A stretch of 64,000 bases of DNA from Reinekea forsetii. GTDB lineage: Bacteria; Pseudomonadota; Gammaproteobacteria; Pseudomonadales; Natronospirillaceae. The notes under the pieces are model-generated. The model was not told the origin of the DNA and did no database searches. It was given only the letters and a program-made list of their open reading frames with translations. A program made the translations under genes and the position numbers. Below, piece by piece: positions 28,913-39,199 of this stretch. The DNA is taken from contig NZ_JAHKPH010000014.1 of NCBI RefSeq assembly GCF_018860385.1, positions 158,487-222,486 on the forward strand, given 5' to 3'. How positions within the stretch are numbered: the stretch's first letter is position 1; every line of letters begins with the position of its first letter.

Positions 28913-30019
28913 ATGAACAACATTCAACCCGCTATCCAACACTACCGTTCGCTCTTTATCCAAAGTGAGCATGTCATGGTTAGGCATGCTAAGCGCAGCA
29001 TGAAACAACGCCTGCAATCACTGGCAGACAACTTAAGTGCTGATGATGAACCTGACCTTTATGGTTCTGGCAAACTGATCGAATCGTTTGAACAAGACGT
29101 CGCTCAATTACTGGGCAAAGAGGCGGCGCTGTTTTTACCTTCTGGCACGCAAGCGCAACCCATCGCTCTACGTATTTGGGCCGACCAAGCACGCACACCC
29201 TATGTTGCACTGCCGGCTACCAGCCACGTGCACATTCACGAAGAAAACGCATACCAAGTTCTGTATCAGCTAAAAGGTTGTACATTAGGCGATGCTGATC
29301 AGGTTCCGCAATTAGACGATTTAAAACACGCCGCAAATGACCCGTTAGCCGCCATCTTATTAGAGCTGCCAATGCGTGAAATTGGAGGTCAACTGCCCAG
29401 CTGGGAAGCCTTGCAAGAACAATCCGATTGGGCGCGTGAACAAGGCATCAAGTTACACATGGACGGCGCACGCTTATGGCAATGCCCCAGCTATTACGGT
29501 AAATCTTTGGCTGAAATATCAGCATTATTCGATTCAGTTTATGTCAGTTTTTACAAAGATTTAGGCGGGATTGCTGGCGCGGTATTAGCGGGCGATGCCG
29601 AATTCATTAGCAAAGCGAAAATCTGGCAACGCCGCGTTGGAGGAAACCTATACGCGCTGTATCCTTATATTTTAGCGGCAAAACAAGGTTTAGAGCATTA
29701 TCTACCTAAAATGCCCGTCTATTTAAAGCACTGCCACTCTTTTGCGCCGGTCCTAAACGCGACACAAGGCGTCTCAACTTGGCCCAAAACGCCTCAAACG
29801 AATATGTTTAGATTACGCATTGAAGCCGACCCTGAGCGTTTTTTAGCCAAAGCCAGCCAATGGGTTGAGCAAAATAAGATTGCGATATTGCCGCCCCCTT
29901 ATAAAGTGACCAATGGTCAACTTTGGTTCGAGCTTAGCTTTGGCGAAGGTTACGAAACCTTGATGCCAGAGCAGTGGCGTGAGCATTGGCGCGATTTTTC
30001 GACCTTTGTTTTAAGTTAA
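28913..30019 (+). CDS. Low-specificity L-threonine aldolase-like PLP enzyme
   Basis: The 368-residue protein is a fold-type I PLP enzyme of the beta-eliminating lyase/threonine aldolase family. FLPSGTQAQPIALRIW matches the cofactor-phosphate region, LHMDGARLWQ holds the PLP aspartate and SFYKDLGG the Schiff-base lysine. It would split threonine or allo-threonine to glycine and acetaldehyde. It is a divergent member, so other beta-hydroxy amino acid substrates are possible. It lies 14 bases after ilvA, which also consumes threonine, and the two are probably one operon. Confidence 0.82.
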   Translation: MNNIQPAIQHYRSLFIQSEHVMVRHAKRSMKQRLQSLADNLSADDEPDLYGSGKLIESFEQDVAQLLGKEAALFLPSGTQAQPIALRIWADQARTPYVALPATSHVHIHEENAYQVLYQLKGCTLGDADQVPQLDDLKHAANDPLAAILLELPMREIGGQLPSWEALQEQSDWAREQGIKLHMDGARLWQCPSYYGKSLAEISALFDSVYVSFYKDLGGIAGAVLAGDAEFISKAKIWQRRVGGNLYALYPYILAAKQGLEHYLPKMPVYLKHCHSFAPVLNATQGVSTWPKTPQTNMFRLRIEADPERFLAKASQWVEQNKIAILPPPYKVTNGQLWFELSFGEGYETLMPEQWREHWRDFSTFVLS

Positions 30020-30044
30020 AGATTTCTTCCGATTCTGCTTAAAA

Positions 30045-30075
30045 TTGTATCTTTTTCGCTCACTAAAGGTATAAT
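30045..30075 (+). promoter_or_regulatory. Promoter of typA
   Basis: A perfect TATAAT (30070-30075) lies 38 bases before the typA GTG. TTGTAT at 30045-30050 could be the -35, though the 19-base spacing is long. Confidence 0.55.
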
Positions 30076-30112
30076 CCGCGCCCTTGAATTTTAATACCGG
30101 ATAATCAAAACA

Positions 30113-31930
30113 GTGATCGATAACTTACGCAACATTGCCATTATTGCCCACGTTGACCATGGTAAAACTACCCTAGTCGACCAACTACTAAGCCAGTCGG
30201 GCACACTTGGCCGTAAAGACCAAGGCAGTGAACGTGTCATGGACAGCAACGACCAAGAAAAAGAACGTGGTATCACGATCTTGGCAAAAAACACCGCGAT
30301 TAAGTGGAACGATTACCGTATTAACATCGTAGACACCCCTGGCCACGCCGACTTCGGTGGCGAAGTTGAACGTGTATTATCGATGGTAGATTCCGTATTA
30401 TTGTTGGTAGACGCAGTAGATGGCCCAATGCCACAAACTCGCTTCGTAACCTCTAAAGCATTCGCTCAAGGCTTAAAGCCAATTGTTGTTATTAACAAGA
30501 TTGACCGCCCAGGCGCACGCCCTGACTGGGTAATGGATCAAGTTTTTGATTTGTTTGATCGTCTTGGTGCAACCGATGAGCAATTAGATTTCCCAGTTAT
30601 CTATGCTTCTGCCTTAAATGGTATTGCTGGCTTAGACCCAGAAGATATGGCTGAAGACATGGAGCCATTGTTCCAAATGGTCACTGAACGTGTACCTTCA
30701 CCAAAAGTTGATTCTGACGGTGCGTTCCAAATGCAAATTTCTGCATTAGACTATAACAGCTATGTTGGCGTTATTGGTGTTGGCCGAATTACTCGCGGCA
30801 GCGTTAAGCCTAACGACCAAGTCGTTATTGTAGATAACGAAGGCAAAACGCGTAAAGGTAAAATCTTACAAGTCATGGGTTATCATGGTCTAGAACGTGT
30901 TGAAGTAGACACTGCAAATGCCGGTGACATTGTTTGTATTACGGGTATCGAAGGCTTGTCTATTTCAGACACCTTATGCCACCCTCAAACAGTTGAAGCA
31001 TTACCTGCTTTAACAGTTGATGAACCAACAGTAAGCATGACATTCCAAGTAAACGACTCTCCATTTGCGGGTAAAGAAGGTAAGTTCATTACCACTCGTA
31101 ATATTAAAGAGCGTTTAGACCAAGAACTTATCCACAATGTTGCGTTACGTGTAGAGCCAGGCGATACACCGGATAAATTCCGTGTTTCTGGTCGTGGAGA
31201 GCTTCACCTTTCTGTATTGATTGAAACAATGCGTCGTGAAGGCTTCGAGCTGGGTGTGTCCCGTCCTGAAGTAATTCAACGCGTTGTAGACGGCAAAATT
31301 GAAGAGCCGTTTGAAACCGTTGTTATTGACGTTGAAGAAGAGCACCAAGGTTCAATCATGGAAGAACTGGGCTTGCGTAAAGCCGAGTTAACGAACATGG
31401 AACCCGATGGTAAAGGCCGTATCAAATTAGAATTCATGGCACCTTCACGTGGTTTGATTGGCTTCCGTGGCTTGTTTTTAACCTTAACCAGCGGTTCTGG
31501 CATCATGACCAGCATCTTCGACCACTATGGTCCGGTTAAAGAAGGTGATGTAGTCAGCCGTCAAAACGGCGTATTGGTTTCTATGGTTAAAGGTAAAACA
31601 CTGGCTTACGGTCTGTACCCACTGCAAGATCGTGGTCGTTTATTCTTAGGTCATGGTATTGATGTTTATGAAGGCCAGATTGTGGGCATTCACTCACGCG
31701 CAAATGACCTCGTTGTTAACCCAACGAAAGGAAAGCAGCTAACTAACGTTCGTGCCAGCGGTACCGATGAAGCTTTAACATTGTCACCACCAATTAAGCA
31801 CACATTAGAGCAGGCGCTTGAATTCATCGAAGACGATGAGCTCGTAGAAGTTACGCCTGAAAGCATACGTTTGCGTAAGAAGCTGTTGACTGAAAACGAA
31901 CGTAAGCGCGCAAGCCGCTCTTCTAAGTAG
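30113..31930 (+). CDS. typA: Ribosome-associated GTPase TypA/BipA
   Basis: The 605-residue translational GTPase acts in ribosome assembly and stress adaptation. G1 is AHVDHGKTT, the switch II region is [15 protein letters not shown]4 is [12 protein letters not shown] and G5 is near [12 protein letters not shown]-like domains III and V and the BipA-specific C-terminal domain follow (to KRASRSSK). It starts at GTG. It is bounded by its own promoter and a strong terminator, so it is monocistronic. Confidence 0.96.
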   Translation: MIDNLRNIAIIAHVDHGKTTLVDQLLSQSGTLGRKDQGSERVMDSNDQEKERGITILAKNTAIKWNDYRINIVDTPGHADFGGEVERVLSMVDSVLLLVDAVDGPMPQTRFVTSKAFAQGLKPIVVINKIDRPGARPDWVMDQVFDLFDRLGATDEQLDFPVIYASALNGIAGLDPEDMAEDMEPLFQMVTERVPSPKVDSDGAFQMQISALDYNSYVGVIGVGRITRGSVKPNDQVVIVDNEGKTRKGKILQVMGYHGLERVEVDTANAGDIVCITGIEGLSISDTLCHPQTVEALPALTVDEPTVSMTFQVNDSPFAGKEGKFITTRNIKERLDQELIHNVALRVEPGDTPDKFRVSGRGELHLSVLIETMRREGFELGVSRPEVIQRVVDGKIEEPFETVVIDVEEEHQGSIMEELGLRKAELTNMEPDGKGRIKLEFMAPSRGLIGFRGLFLTLTSGSGIMTSIFDHYGPVKEGDVVSRQNGVLVSMVKGKTLAYGLYPLQDRGRLFLGHGIDVYEGQIVGIHSRANDLVVNPTKGKQLTNVRASGTDEALTLSPPIKHTLEQALEFIEDDELVEVTPESIRLRKKLLTENERKRASRSSK

Positions 31931-31949
31931 TTTTTAATCCGCATAAAAA

Positions 31950-31974
31950 AATCCTGCTTAGCAGGATTTTTTTG
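31950..31974. terminator. Terminator after typA
   Basis: The stem AATCCTGC/GCAGGATT (31950-31957 and 31961-31968) with loop TTA is followed by a T-run and preceded by an A-run. It is Rho-independent and usable on both strands, serving typA and the convergent binding-protein gene. Confidence 0.88.
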
Positions 31975-31989
31975 CCTTCTAGAAAGCGT

Positions 31990-32967
31990 TTATTCTACGA
32001 ATACAGCCTGAGAGCGAGTTAAGGTGGTGAGTTTTACACCCCACTTTTCTAAACCTTGTTTACTGTAAACGTACTGCCCTGAAATTGACGTAATTGGCGG
32101 CACTTTATTGATAGAAACCCCTCTTAAGATAAGCTGGGCCATACGGGCCGCGGCCTTGCCTTCTTCATAGGCGGTAATTGAATAACCACCAATGGCTTTG
32201 TCAGCGCCAATAAATATGTTCCAAAATGAGAAGACCGGAATAACAGAGGTCTCTCGTAAGAAAGCTATCGCGTCGGCTGGCGGGAAGTAAGTATCATCTG
32301 CATAACGCAAGGTATGGTAGGTTCCAATAATGATCGCGTCATAGCCATCATCTTTTGCGCTTCTAGCGCGTTCTTTCCATTGCTCGGCACTGTTCGATAA
32401 AAAGAAGTCTACCTGGGTATTTTGCACAGTGGCGGTACGCTGATCTCCGTAGGTTTCGCTTACGGCGTTGCGCATCGTAATGGAATCGTCCATTAACACC
32501 AAAAAACGACTGTTATTGTCGGTCACTTTACGTAAGTGGCGCACACTTTGTTCAAAAAACGGCCGCTCCAAAACGCCAGTAATATTTGCACTGCCTTGTA
32601 CGCCATAGTCTTGCAAAGTGCCATTAACACCAAGAAAGACAACGGGAATAGTAGAACCATTCAAGGCGACCGCAACCGAGCTCATGGCGTTATCGTCACC
32701 TACAATGACGATATCGGGTTGAACCTGCTTTATTTCTTCAACGACTTGGCGCGCCGTTTCTTTCCATTGCTCTGGTTGCTTACGCTTGCTGTCTAATTCT
32801 CGAATGGTGTAGTTGTGCTCCGCACCTAGAACACGTTGAACCGATTCCACGTACTCGGCATCCCATTCATATTCGATGTTATAGCTTTGCACTATAAAAA
32901 CATCACTGGCAAATACCGGCAACGACAACATTAAACTTACAATGAATAACCCGAATTTTAACTTCAT
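31990..32967 (-). CDS. ABC-type substrate-binding protein, orphan
   Basis: The 325-residue protein has a signal peptide (cleavage after PVFA) and resembles the ABC substrate-binding proteins of the TrpX/PF04392 type, with a two-lobed periplasmic-binding fold. Repeated segments such as QPDIVIVGDDNAM and YDAIIIGTYHT look like strand-loop elements of the two lobes. No permease or ATPase gene is adjacent. It may therefore serve a distant transporter or act as a sensor-partner protein. The ligand is unknown. Confidence 0.75.
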   Translation of the reverse strand: MKLKFGLFIVSLMLSLPVFASDVFIVQSYNIEYEWDAEYVESVQRVLGAEHNYTIRELDSKRKQPEQWKETARQVVEEIKQVQPDIVIVGDDNAMSSVAVALNGSTIPVVFLGVNGTLQDYGVQGSANITGVLERPFFEQSVRHLRKVTDNNSRFLVLMDDSITMRNAVSETYGDQRTATVQNTQVDFFLSNSAEQWKERARSAKDDGYDAIIIGTYHTLRYADDTYFPPADAIAFLRETSVIPVFSFWNIFIGADKAIGGYSITAYEEGKAAARMAQLILRGVSINKVPPITSISGQYVYSKQGLEKWGVKLTTLTRSQAVFVE

Positions 32968-33033
32968 ATTTACATCTCTTTTTATTATTTCTTTTTGTTG
33001 TAACGGTTAAAAATAGATCAAAAGCTAGTAAAA

Positions 33034-33057
33034 AGCCTCCTACATTGTAAGGAGGCT
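33034..33057 (-). terminator. Terminator after ptsP
   Basis: AGCCTCC/GGAGGCT (33034-33040 and 33051-33057) forms a 7-8 bp stem. On the minus strand it is followed by TTTTTACT. It lies about 59 bases beyond the ptsP stop. Confidence 0.75.
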
Positions 33058-33115
33058 ATACCATTTGATGAGGGTCATTTTGAAATGATAGTTCAGTGCC
33101 GTTTAAGCGAGACAA

Positions 33116-35407
33116 CTAATGAGTAGGCAAAACACCTAACGAAGTAAGCGGAACGCCCGCTTTTTGCAGAGCTAACTGTAAGGTAGAACGAATAACTTTA
33201 GGGTCATCTAAATTAAGCAACCCGCTCGACACCGTTTGCGCCCAACCCGAATCAATCTGCATTAAAACAGCCTTCACTCGCAGTAAGTTTGCACTGCTCA
33301 TGGATAAATTACGGTAACCTAAGCCTAGCAAAGTAACAGCCCCTAACGGATCACCGGCTAACTCACCACACAAACTTAACGGAACGTTTGCCGCATCGCA
33401 TTCATCGACTATAGATTTTAACGCCTTTAGAACGGCCGGATGCATACTGTCGTAGATGTCGGCCACTCGTGGGTTGTTGCGGTCGACGGCAAGCAAATAC
33501 TGGGTTAAATCGTTACTGCCTACCGACATAAAATCAACCAAATTCGCAAAATCTTTGATCAAATAAACCGCCGATGGCACTTCAATCATCACACCTACAT
33601 CAGGCGACTCTACGGGCACGCCTTCTTCATTCAGCTCGTACACGGCACGGTGAATTATTTGCAAGGAATCTTCAACTTCACTAATGCTAGTGACCATAGG
33701 CAGCATGATTTTTAAATTATTCAGACCTACACTGGCACGCAACATGGCTCGAACTTGAACAATAAAAATCTCAGGATGATCTAAAGTCACCCTTAACCCA
33801 CGCCACCCCAAAAACGGGTTGTCTTCAACAATCGGGAAGTAATCTAAGCTTTTATCCCCACCGATATCCAAGGTACGCATGGTTACCGGTCGTGGATGAA
33901 ATGTTTGTAACTGAGAGCGATAAATTTTAGCTTGCTCTTCTTCACTGGGGAACCGCCCTAGCATCATAAAGGGCACTTCGGTACGAAACAGCCCTACACC
34001 ATCGGCGCCGGAATCTTTTGAGCGCAAAATGTCAGTTTGTAAGCCGGTATTCACCATCAGGTTAATGTTTAACCCATTGGCGGTTTCTGCGCGCATATCG
34101 ATCAGCGCATCTAACCCAGATACCCTGGCTTTTTCGTCGGCCACCAACTCTTCAAAGTGAGCTCGTCGTTCTTCCGATAGTTGATAGTAAACATGCCCAC
34201 GATAACCATCGACCACCAGCTCTTTGCCTTCGAGCTCGGTCCAGGGAATATCTTGCGCACCTAAAACTGTAGGAATGTTTAAAGCTCTAGCCAAAATAGC
34301 TAAATGCGAATTAGCGGAGCCCCGTGCGCACACGATACCGGCAATGTGTTCTGGATTGATATCGCCAAACACCGTCGCGGATAACTCTTCACCCAACAGG
34401 ATTGCGCCTTTTGGAATAACACGCTCCGATTCATCGGCCAGTAAACAATTGAGTAAACGTTGGCCGAGATCGCGCATGTCAGCGGCGCGTTCTCTTAAAT
34501 AGGTGTCTTCCATTTCTTCAAAGTGCTGAATATAGCCACGCATGACAGTCGCTAAAGCACTCGGCGCGCTTTCACCGTCTTCAATTTTTTCTATGACGGA
34601 GCCACCCACTGCCTGATCATTTAATATGCCAGCATACACATCAAACAACGCGAGTTCTTCAGGTCTAAGCTCACTCTCTAACCGCTCTCGAGTCTGCGAT
34701 AAATCTTGGCGAACATCGTCGAGTGCGGTTTTAAAACGCTCGATTTCACCGTTGATGTCTTCTGTGGAGTGAAAACGAACACTGTCGAGCTCGACTTCGG
34801 CCGCGATCACATGGCCTTGCCCAATGGCTACTCCAGTAGAGCACGCAACGCCAGAAAACCGGATATCGTCTTGGCTTTGCTCGCCAATTAAGTTCATACC
34901 ACTCAGTGCGCCCGTGGCCTCAGCATTGGCAATGATTCCCGCCATTTGAGCCGACAAAGTCACCAAAAAGGCTTCTGCTTCATCGCTAAAACGGTCATCT
35001 TTAAACCGTTGAACCGTCAGTACGCCTAACAGTTTGCGATTGTGAATAATGGGTACTGCCAATAAGGCACGAAATTTTTCTTCACCAGCCGACGGCACAG
35101 AATGGAAATTGGGATGTAATGTAGAGTTTGCAATATTCAGAGGCTCTTCGCGCTTACCCACCAGACCAATCATGCCTTCATTTTTGGTCAAGGTTATTTT
35201 ACCTGCTAAGCCATCTTTGAGCCCGTCGGTCGCCATTAAGACATAGCGTTCAATATTCCCATCCCATAAAAATACCGAACAGGCATCAACTTCCATGCCT
35301 TCTCGCACCATTTTGGTTAAGCGCTCTAATGACGGCTGTAAGTTGCGCGAACCAGTGACGGCTTCAACAACTTTACGCAACAGGTGCAGTAAATCAGGCA
35401 TAGGCAT
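33116..35407 (-). CDS. ptsP: Phosphoenolpyruvate-protein phosphotransferase PtsP (EI-Ntr)
   Basis: This is the first enzyme of the nitrogen-related phosphotransferase relay, passing phosphate from PEP to NPr. Its 763 residues comprise an N-terminal GAF domain (about 1-165), the HPr-binding domain with active-site H368 in [10 protein letters not shown], and the PEP-binding TIM barrel (about 430-750, [20 protein letters not shown]). The GAF domain separates it from sugar-PTS enzyme I. The first ATG overlaps the rppH stop by 14 bases; a second ATG two codons later overlaps by 8. The rppH-ptsP order is conserved. Confidence 0.95.
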   Translation of the reverse strand: MPMPDLLHLLRKVVEAVTGSRNLQPSLERLTKMVREGMEVDACSVFLWDGNIERYVLMATDGLKDGLAGKITLTKNEGMIGLVGKREEPLNIANSTLHPNFHSVPSAGEEKFRALLAVPIIHNRKLLGVLTVQRFKDDRFSDEAEAFLVTLSAQMAGIIANAEATGALSGMNLIGEQSQDDIRFSGVACSTGVAIGQGHVIAAEVELDSVRFHSTEDINGEIERFKTALDDVRQDLSQTRERLESELRPEELALFDVYAGILNDQAVGGSVIEKIEDGESAPSALATVMRGYIQHFEEMEDTYLRERAADMRDLGQRLLNCLLADESERVIPKGAILLGEELSATVFGDINPEHIAGIVCARGSANSHLAILARALNIPTVLGAQDIPWTELEGKELVVDGYRGHVYYQLSEERRAHFEELVADEKARVSGLDALIDMRAETANGLNINLMVNTGLQTDILRSKDSGADGVGLFRTEVPFMMLGRFPSEEEQAKIYRSQLQTFHPRPVTMRTLDIGGDKSLDYFPIVEDNPFLGWRGLRVTLDHPEIFIVQVRAMLRASVGLNNLKIMLPMVTSISEVEDSLQIIHRAVYELNEEGVPVESPDVGVMIEVPSAVYLIKDFANLVDFMSVGSNDLTQYLLAVDRNNPRVADIYDSMHPAVLKALKSIVDECDAANVPLSLCGELAGDPLGAVTLLGLGYRNLSMSSANLLRVKAVLMQIDSGWAQTVSSGLLNLDDPKVIRSTLQLALQKAGVPLTSLGVLPTH

Positions 35408-35885
35408 CAGCCACCTTGTGCACGCGAGGGCTAAGCTCCGTCAAGGCTTTGCGGTAGACATCCCGCTTAAAGGAAACGACTTTAGACAGCGGGTACCAGT
35501 AAGACACCCATTGCCAGCCATCAAATTCAGGGTCTTCGCAGGCATCAAAGTTTACGCAATGGTCTTCACTGAGCATTCGCAATAAAAACCATTTTTGTTT
35601 TTGTCCAACACAGATAGGCAGCGTGTTTTGGCGAATCATGCGTTTAGGGAGCCGATATTTTAGCCAACCACGCGTGCAGGCTAAAATATCGACATCTTTA
35701 GGGTCGAGGCCAACTTCTTCTTTGAGTTCACGATACAGAGCTTGCACAGGCGTCTCATGCTGACGAATGCCACCTTGTGGAAATTGCCAAGCATCTTGAC
35801 CAATACGGCGTGCCCACAGTACCTGCCCTTCATTATTGGTTAATATAATGCCAACATTTGGGCGAAACCCATCTGAATCGATCAT
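35394..35885 (-). CDS. rppH: RNA pyrophosphohydrolase
   Basis: RppH removes pyrophosphate from mRNA 5' ends, starting 5'-dependent decay. The 163-residue protein opens with [14 protein letters not shown], typical of RppH, and holds the Nudix box from GG at residues 38-39 through RELKEEVGL near 60. [10 protein letters not shown] and [13 protein letters not shown] match the family. Its stop lies inside the start of ptsP, so the two are translationally coupled. Confidence 0.95.
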   Translation of the reverse strand: MIDSDGFRPNVGIILTNNEGQVLWARRIGQDAWQFPQGGIRQHETPVQALYRELKEEVGLDPKDVDILACTRGWLKYRLPKRMIRQNTLPICVGQKQKWFLLRMLSEDHCVNFDACEDPEFDGWQWVSYWYPLSKVVSFKRDVYRKALTELSPRVHKVADAYA

Positions 35886-36070
35886 ACCCTTCTCATCTCA
35901 TGTCCTATCGTTTGAACGCCCGTTTTATTCAAGCGACGAATATCCATTGTTTCACAAGCGCTTAAAAAGCGCCATTCCTGTTAACCTCACACTCTGAGCC
36001 TAAAAGAGCTGCAGCGCGCCAATAAAACACATAAAATAGCCAGCAAACCCAATTTAAACAAGGACTTACC

Positions 36071-36733
36071 GTGGCGCTTGCTATATTTGATCTCGATAAC
36101 ACCCTCATCAATGGCGACTCCGACCATGCTTGGGGCGAATTCTTAGTAAAGCACAAATTGGTCGATCCTGACGTCGTACAAGAAGCAAATGACAAATTTT
36201 TAGTACAATATCAGCAAGGCAGTTTAGATATTAACGAATACCTTCAGTTTGCATTGCAGTTTTTAAGTGGCAAAACTCCAGAAGAGCTCGCCCCGCTGCA
36301 TCGGCAATTTATGGCTGAGTACATTGAACCTATGTTGCTTTCACAAGCCAGTGCGCTCATTGATCAACACCAAAAAGCCGGTGATACTTTGTTGATCATC
36401 ACGGCGACGAATCGCTTTGTAACCGAGCCCATTGCACACCGTTTAGGCATACACAACCTTATCGCCTGCGAACCTGAAATTGTCGATGGCAAATATACGG
36501 GGAACGCGACTGGCACGCCGAGCTTTGCTCATGGTAAAGTAGTGAGGTTACAGCAATGGCTCGATGATTCTGATGAAAGCCTCACAGGCAGCTATTTTTA
36601 CTCAGACTCTCACAATGATTTACCCTTGTTAGAACAAGTAGACCATCCGGTAGCTGTTAATCCTGATGATCGTTTGCGTGATATTGCGCAACAACACTCA
36701 TGGACAATAATGGACTTACGAGGCAACGCGTGA
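36071..36733 (+). CDS. HAD-superfamily phosphatase (SerB-like, subclass IB)
   Basis: This 220-residue HAD hydrolase has the nucleophile motif DLDNTL with D7 and D9, motif II in LLIITATN, and motif III/IV lysine and aspartates near GKVVRLQQW and YSDSHNDLPLL. The helical cap at about 15-85 is of the C1 type. Related genes stand beside rppH in pseudomonads and are annotated as phosphoserine phosphatase-like; the substrate is not established. It starts at GTG with AGGA upstream. Its TGA overlaps the GTG of the next gene, indicating coupled translation. Confidence 0.85.
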   Translation: MALAIFDLDNTLINGDSDHAWGEFLVKHKLVDPDVVQEANDKFLVQYQQGSLDINEYLQFALQFLSGKTPEELAPLHRQFMAEYIEPMLLSQASALIDQHQKAGDTLLIITATNRFVTEPIAHRLGIHNLIACEPEIVDGKYTGNATGTPSFAHGKVVRLQQWLDDSDESLTGSYFYSDSHNDLPLLEQVDHPVAVNPDDRLRDIAQQHSWTIMDLRGNA

Positions 36734-37896
36734 AGCGACTGACCACCTTGACTTGCACGTTACTGCTGCTGCTTTCGAGTTGCGGTGACAAGGACGACGA
36801 TATTTCAATCACGCCTTCTGAAGGCGCTAATACCAATGCTGGAGAATCGGAATTACCCGCAACCAGTGAACGCCTAACCGATTTAGCCCCTGTAGCGGCG
36901 GCGTTTCAACAAGCGGCTCAATCCGCTATGGCCGAAACCGTGGCGCTATGCCGTCAACTCGAAGTTGGTGTTCAAAGTTTCTTGAACGATCCAAATGAAG
37001 AAACCCAAGCCAACGCCCAGCAGCGTTTTATTGAATGCCACCAACGCTGGACCGCCAGCGCGTTGTACTTTACGGAGCCATTTAATTTAAACGAAGCGAA
37101 AGGCCTAAAACGTACACTCGACCTGATTGATACGCGCCCATTTTTACCAGGCTATATCGATGGCATTCCTCTTTACCCTTATAGTGGCTTAGTGCACGAA
37201 CTCGAACTGGCAATCACTGAAGACACGCTTTTGGGCCAGCACAGATTGATGGATGAAGAGTCTGCGTCTCTCGGCTTTCCCGTTGTAGAATTCTTTCTTT
37301 GGAAAACGCCTTTAGCCGATTTTTGGCAAACCAAAACCGATGAAGATGCGCAAACGCTGGTGAATCGACGATTAAGTTATTTAAATATTGCCAACGCTCA
37401 CCTAAGCAAACAACTTGATAAAGCGCAGGCTCGTTGGAGTGATTCTGGTGAATTCAGCGAACTGCCCGATCGGGCAAAGTTCAATGTTTTAGTAAAAACC
37501 TTGCAGCGTTTTACAATGGTTAAACTGTTAAATCACACCTTTGCTGAAACTTCGCTAGAAGAACCAGAGTGGATCCACCCAGCACAATTTGCCGGCAACG
37601 GTCGTGCTTACTTGTTAAAACAGGTCGATGAGATTTCGCGGCTATTAGGAACTGAAGCTGAGCCCTCTGTATTTAGCCAATGGCTAACCAAAGAAACCAG
37701 TATAGAAATAACCGGCAAAGATTTACAAGCGGCTGTGGCTAAAGTACAAGCAAGCTTAGCCGAGTTACCTGAAAGCTTTCCATTTGAATCGGAAACGAAT
37801 GAACAATGGCTCGCCGCTCGTCAAGCCGTTGCTGCGATGGCGCTTGATTTCACCAAGCTCTCACAAAACCTAAATTTAACCGTCGTAACGCAATAG
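36730..37896 (+). CDS. Imelysin-like (M75) lipoprotein
   Basis: The 388-residue exported protein has a lipobox LLSSC with acylated Cys18. Imelysin-family features follow: CHQRWTASALYF, DTRPFLPGYIDG and LGFPVVEFFLW. Imelysins are iron-regulated surface or periplasmic proteins with two helical bundles, and their GxHxxE motif is highly conserved. Here residues 182-187 read G-F-P-V-V-E, so the His is replaced by Pro. GTG at 36730 is chosen because it carries GAGG upstream and opens a clean lipoprotein signal. The role is unknown; iron handling is suggested only by family. Confidence 0.8.
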   Translation: MKRLTTLTCTLLLLLSSCGDKDDDISITPSEGANTNAGESELPATSERLTDLAPVAAAFQQAAQSAMAETVALCRQLEVGVQSFLNDPNEETQANAQQRFIECHQRWTASALYFTEPFNLNEAKGLKRTLDLIDTRPFLPGYIDGIPLYPYSGLVHELELAITEDTLLGQHRLMDEESASLGFPVVEFFLWKTPLADFWQTKTDEDAQTLVNRRLSYLNIANAHLSKQLDKAQARWSDSGEFSELPDRAKFNVLVKTLQRFTMVKLLNHTFAETSLEEPEWIHPAQFAGNGRAYLLKQVDEISRLLGTEAEPSVFSQWLTKETSIEITGKDLQAAVAKVQASLAELPESFPFESETNEQWLAARQAVAAMALDFTKLSQNLNLTVVTQ

Positions 37897-37917
37897 CCCA
37901 ACTATAAGCTTGGGCTA
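37894..37917. terminator. Convergent terminator covering both stop codons
   Basis: TAGCCCAA/TTGGGCTA (37894-37901 and 37910-37917) forms an 8-bp stem. The imelysin TAG is the first three bases of the left arm, and the rlmI TAG lies in the loop. T-rich ATTT follows on the plus strand. Confidence 0.65.
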
Positions 37918-39095
37918 ATTTGCGCAAAGATCGATTTGATATAGCGCGTCTCAGGGACAGCCGGCAACACGGGATGATCGGCACCCTGATACCCTTCTGA
38001 AAGTATCATGGCATGCCGTTCAAGTTTTATCGCACTGGCTCGAATCATATCGCGCAGGCGATCACTTTCTAAATGCATTGAGCAACTGGCACTGACCAGA
38101 ATTCCGCCATGGCTCACCAGCTTCATTGCAGCATCATTGAGCTTTTGATAAGCACGCTCACCTGCGGCAATGTCTTTGCGGCGGGTAATAAAAGCAGGCG
38201 GATCAACAATGACAATGTCGAATCGTCGTTTTTCTTTTTGGAATTGAGCTAGTACCTCAAACGCATCGCCATGAGCGGTTTCTACTTTACCTTGCAAGTT
38301 GTTTAAAGCAGCGCTTTCAAGTACGCCTTCTAACGCTAACGCTGAGGCATCCACACACGTTACCTGCTCAGCACCTGCATTTGCTGCGGTTAGCCCCCAA
38401 CCCCCTAGATAACTGAAAACATCTAAGACGGTTTTACCTTTCGCATAGGAAGCGGCTAATGCTCGATTCGGTCGATGATCGTAGAACCAACCGGTTTTTT
38501 GGCCCGTCATTAACGGCGCTAAAAACTTAGTGCCATTTTCGACCAACTCTACTAAATCGGGCACTTCGCCATAGGCAACGCGCACATAGGAGTCTAGCCC
38601 TTCAACGGCGCGCATTTTGCCATCATTTTTAAGCAAAACACCCTTAGGCTGAACCAACCGAATCACGTGTTCTAGAATGACATCAAGCTGTGCTTCCATA
38701 CCCGCCGTAGAAACTTGCACCGTGAGAATATCGAAAAAGCGATCAATCACTAACCCCGAGAGGCCGTCACTGTCACCAAAAACCCATCGGTAGCAGGGCT
38801 GATCAAAGCACTGTTCACGAATGGCTAACGCTTGCTTTAAGCGGTTTTTTAACAACGAACTGCTGAATTGGCGATCCGCTTTTCGACTTACCAAACGGCC
38901 ACAAATGAGCGCATTCGGGTTAACCATAAAGCTGCCTAAGTTTTTACCTTGAGCGTCAACAATGTTAATCACTGAGCCAGGCTGAACTTCTTTTAACGGC
39001 ACAAAACTATTGTCTATTTCATTGCTGTACACCCAATGATGCCCAGCTCGAATACGCCGCTCTGCGCCCTTATTTAATTTCAGTACATTAGTCAT
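37902..39095 (-). CDS. rlmI: 23S rRNA m5C1962 methyltransferase RlmI
   Basis: The 397-residue SAM-dependent methyltransferase has an N-terminal PUA domain (about 1-75, AGHHWVYSNEID), a central RlmI-type beta-barrel, and a Rossmann methyltransferase (about 190-390). The latter has VLDVFSYLGGWGL for SAM, VIVDPPAF, and SCSMHLE carrying the catalytic cysteine. It modifies C1962 of 23S rRNA. It is transcribed alone and converges with the imelysin gene. Confidence 0.92.
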   Translation of the reverse strand: MTNVLKLNKGAERRIRAGHHWVYSNEIDNSFVPLKEVQPGSVINIVDAQGKNLGSFMVNPNALICGRLVSRKADRQFSSSLLKNRLKQALAIREQCFDQPCYRWVFGDSDGLSGLVIDRFFDILTVQVSTAGMEAQLDVILEHVIRLVQPKGVLLKNDGKMRAVEGLDSYVRVAYGEVPDLVELVENGTKFLAPLMTGQKTGWFYDHRPNRALAASYAKGKTVLDVFSYLGGWGLTAANAGAEQVTCVDASALALEGVLESAALNNLQGKVETAHGDAFEVLAQFQKEKRRFDIVIVDPPAFITRRKDIAAGERAYQKLNDAAMKLVSHGGILVSASCSMHLESDRLRDMIRASAIKLERHAMILSEGYQGADHPVLPAVPETRYIKSIFAQISPSL

Positions 39096-39199
39096 AATTA
39101 AAATCTAAACTCGTTTTTTTGCATAAGAAGTAAGTGCTCACTGCAGCTTAGTGCACAAGTTACATTGGTGCGACCAAGCGGTATCGGAGCGTTTTTTAT

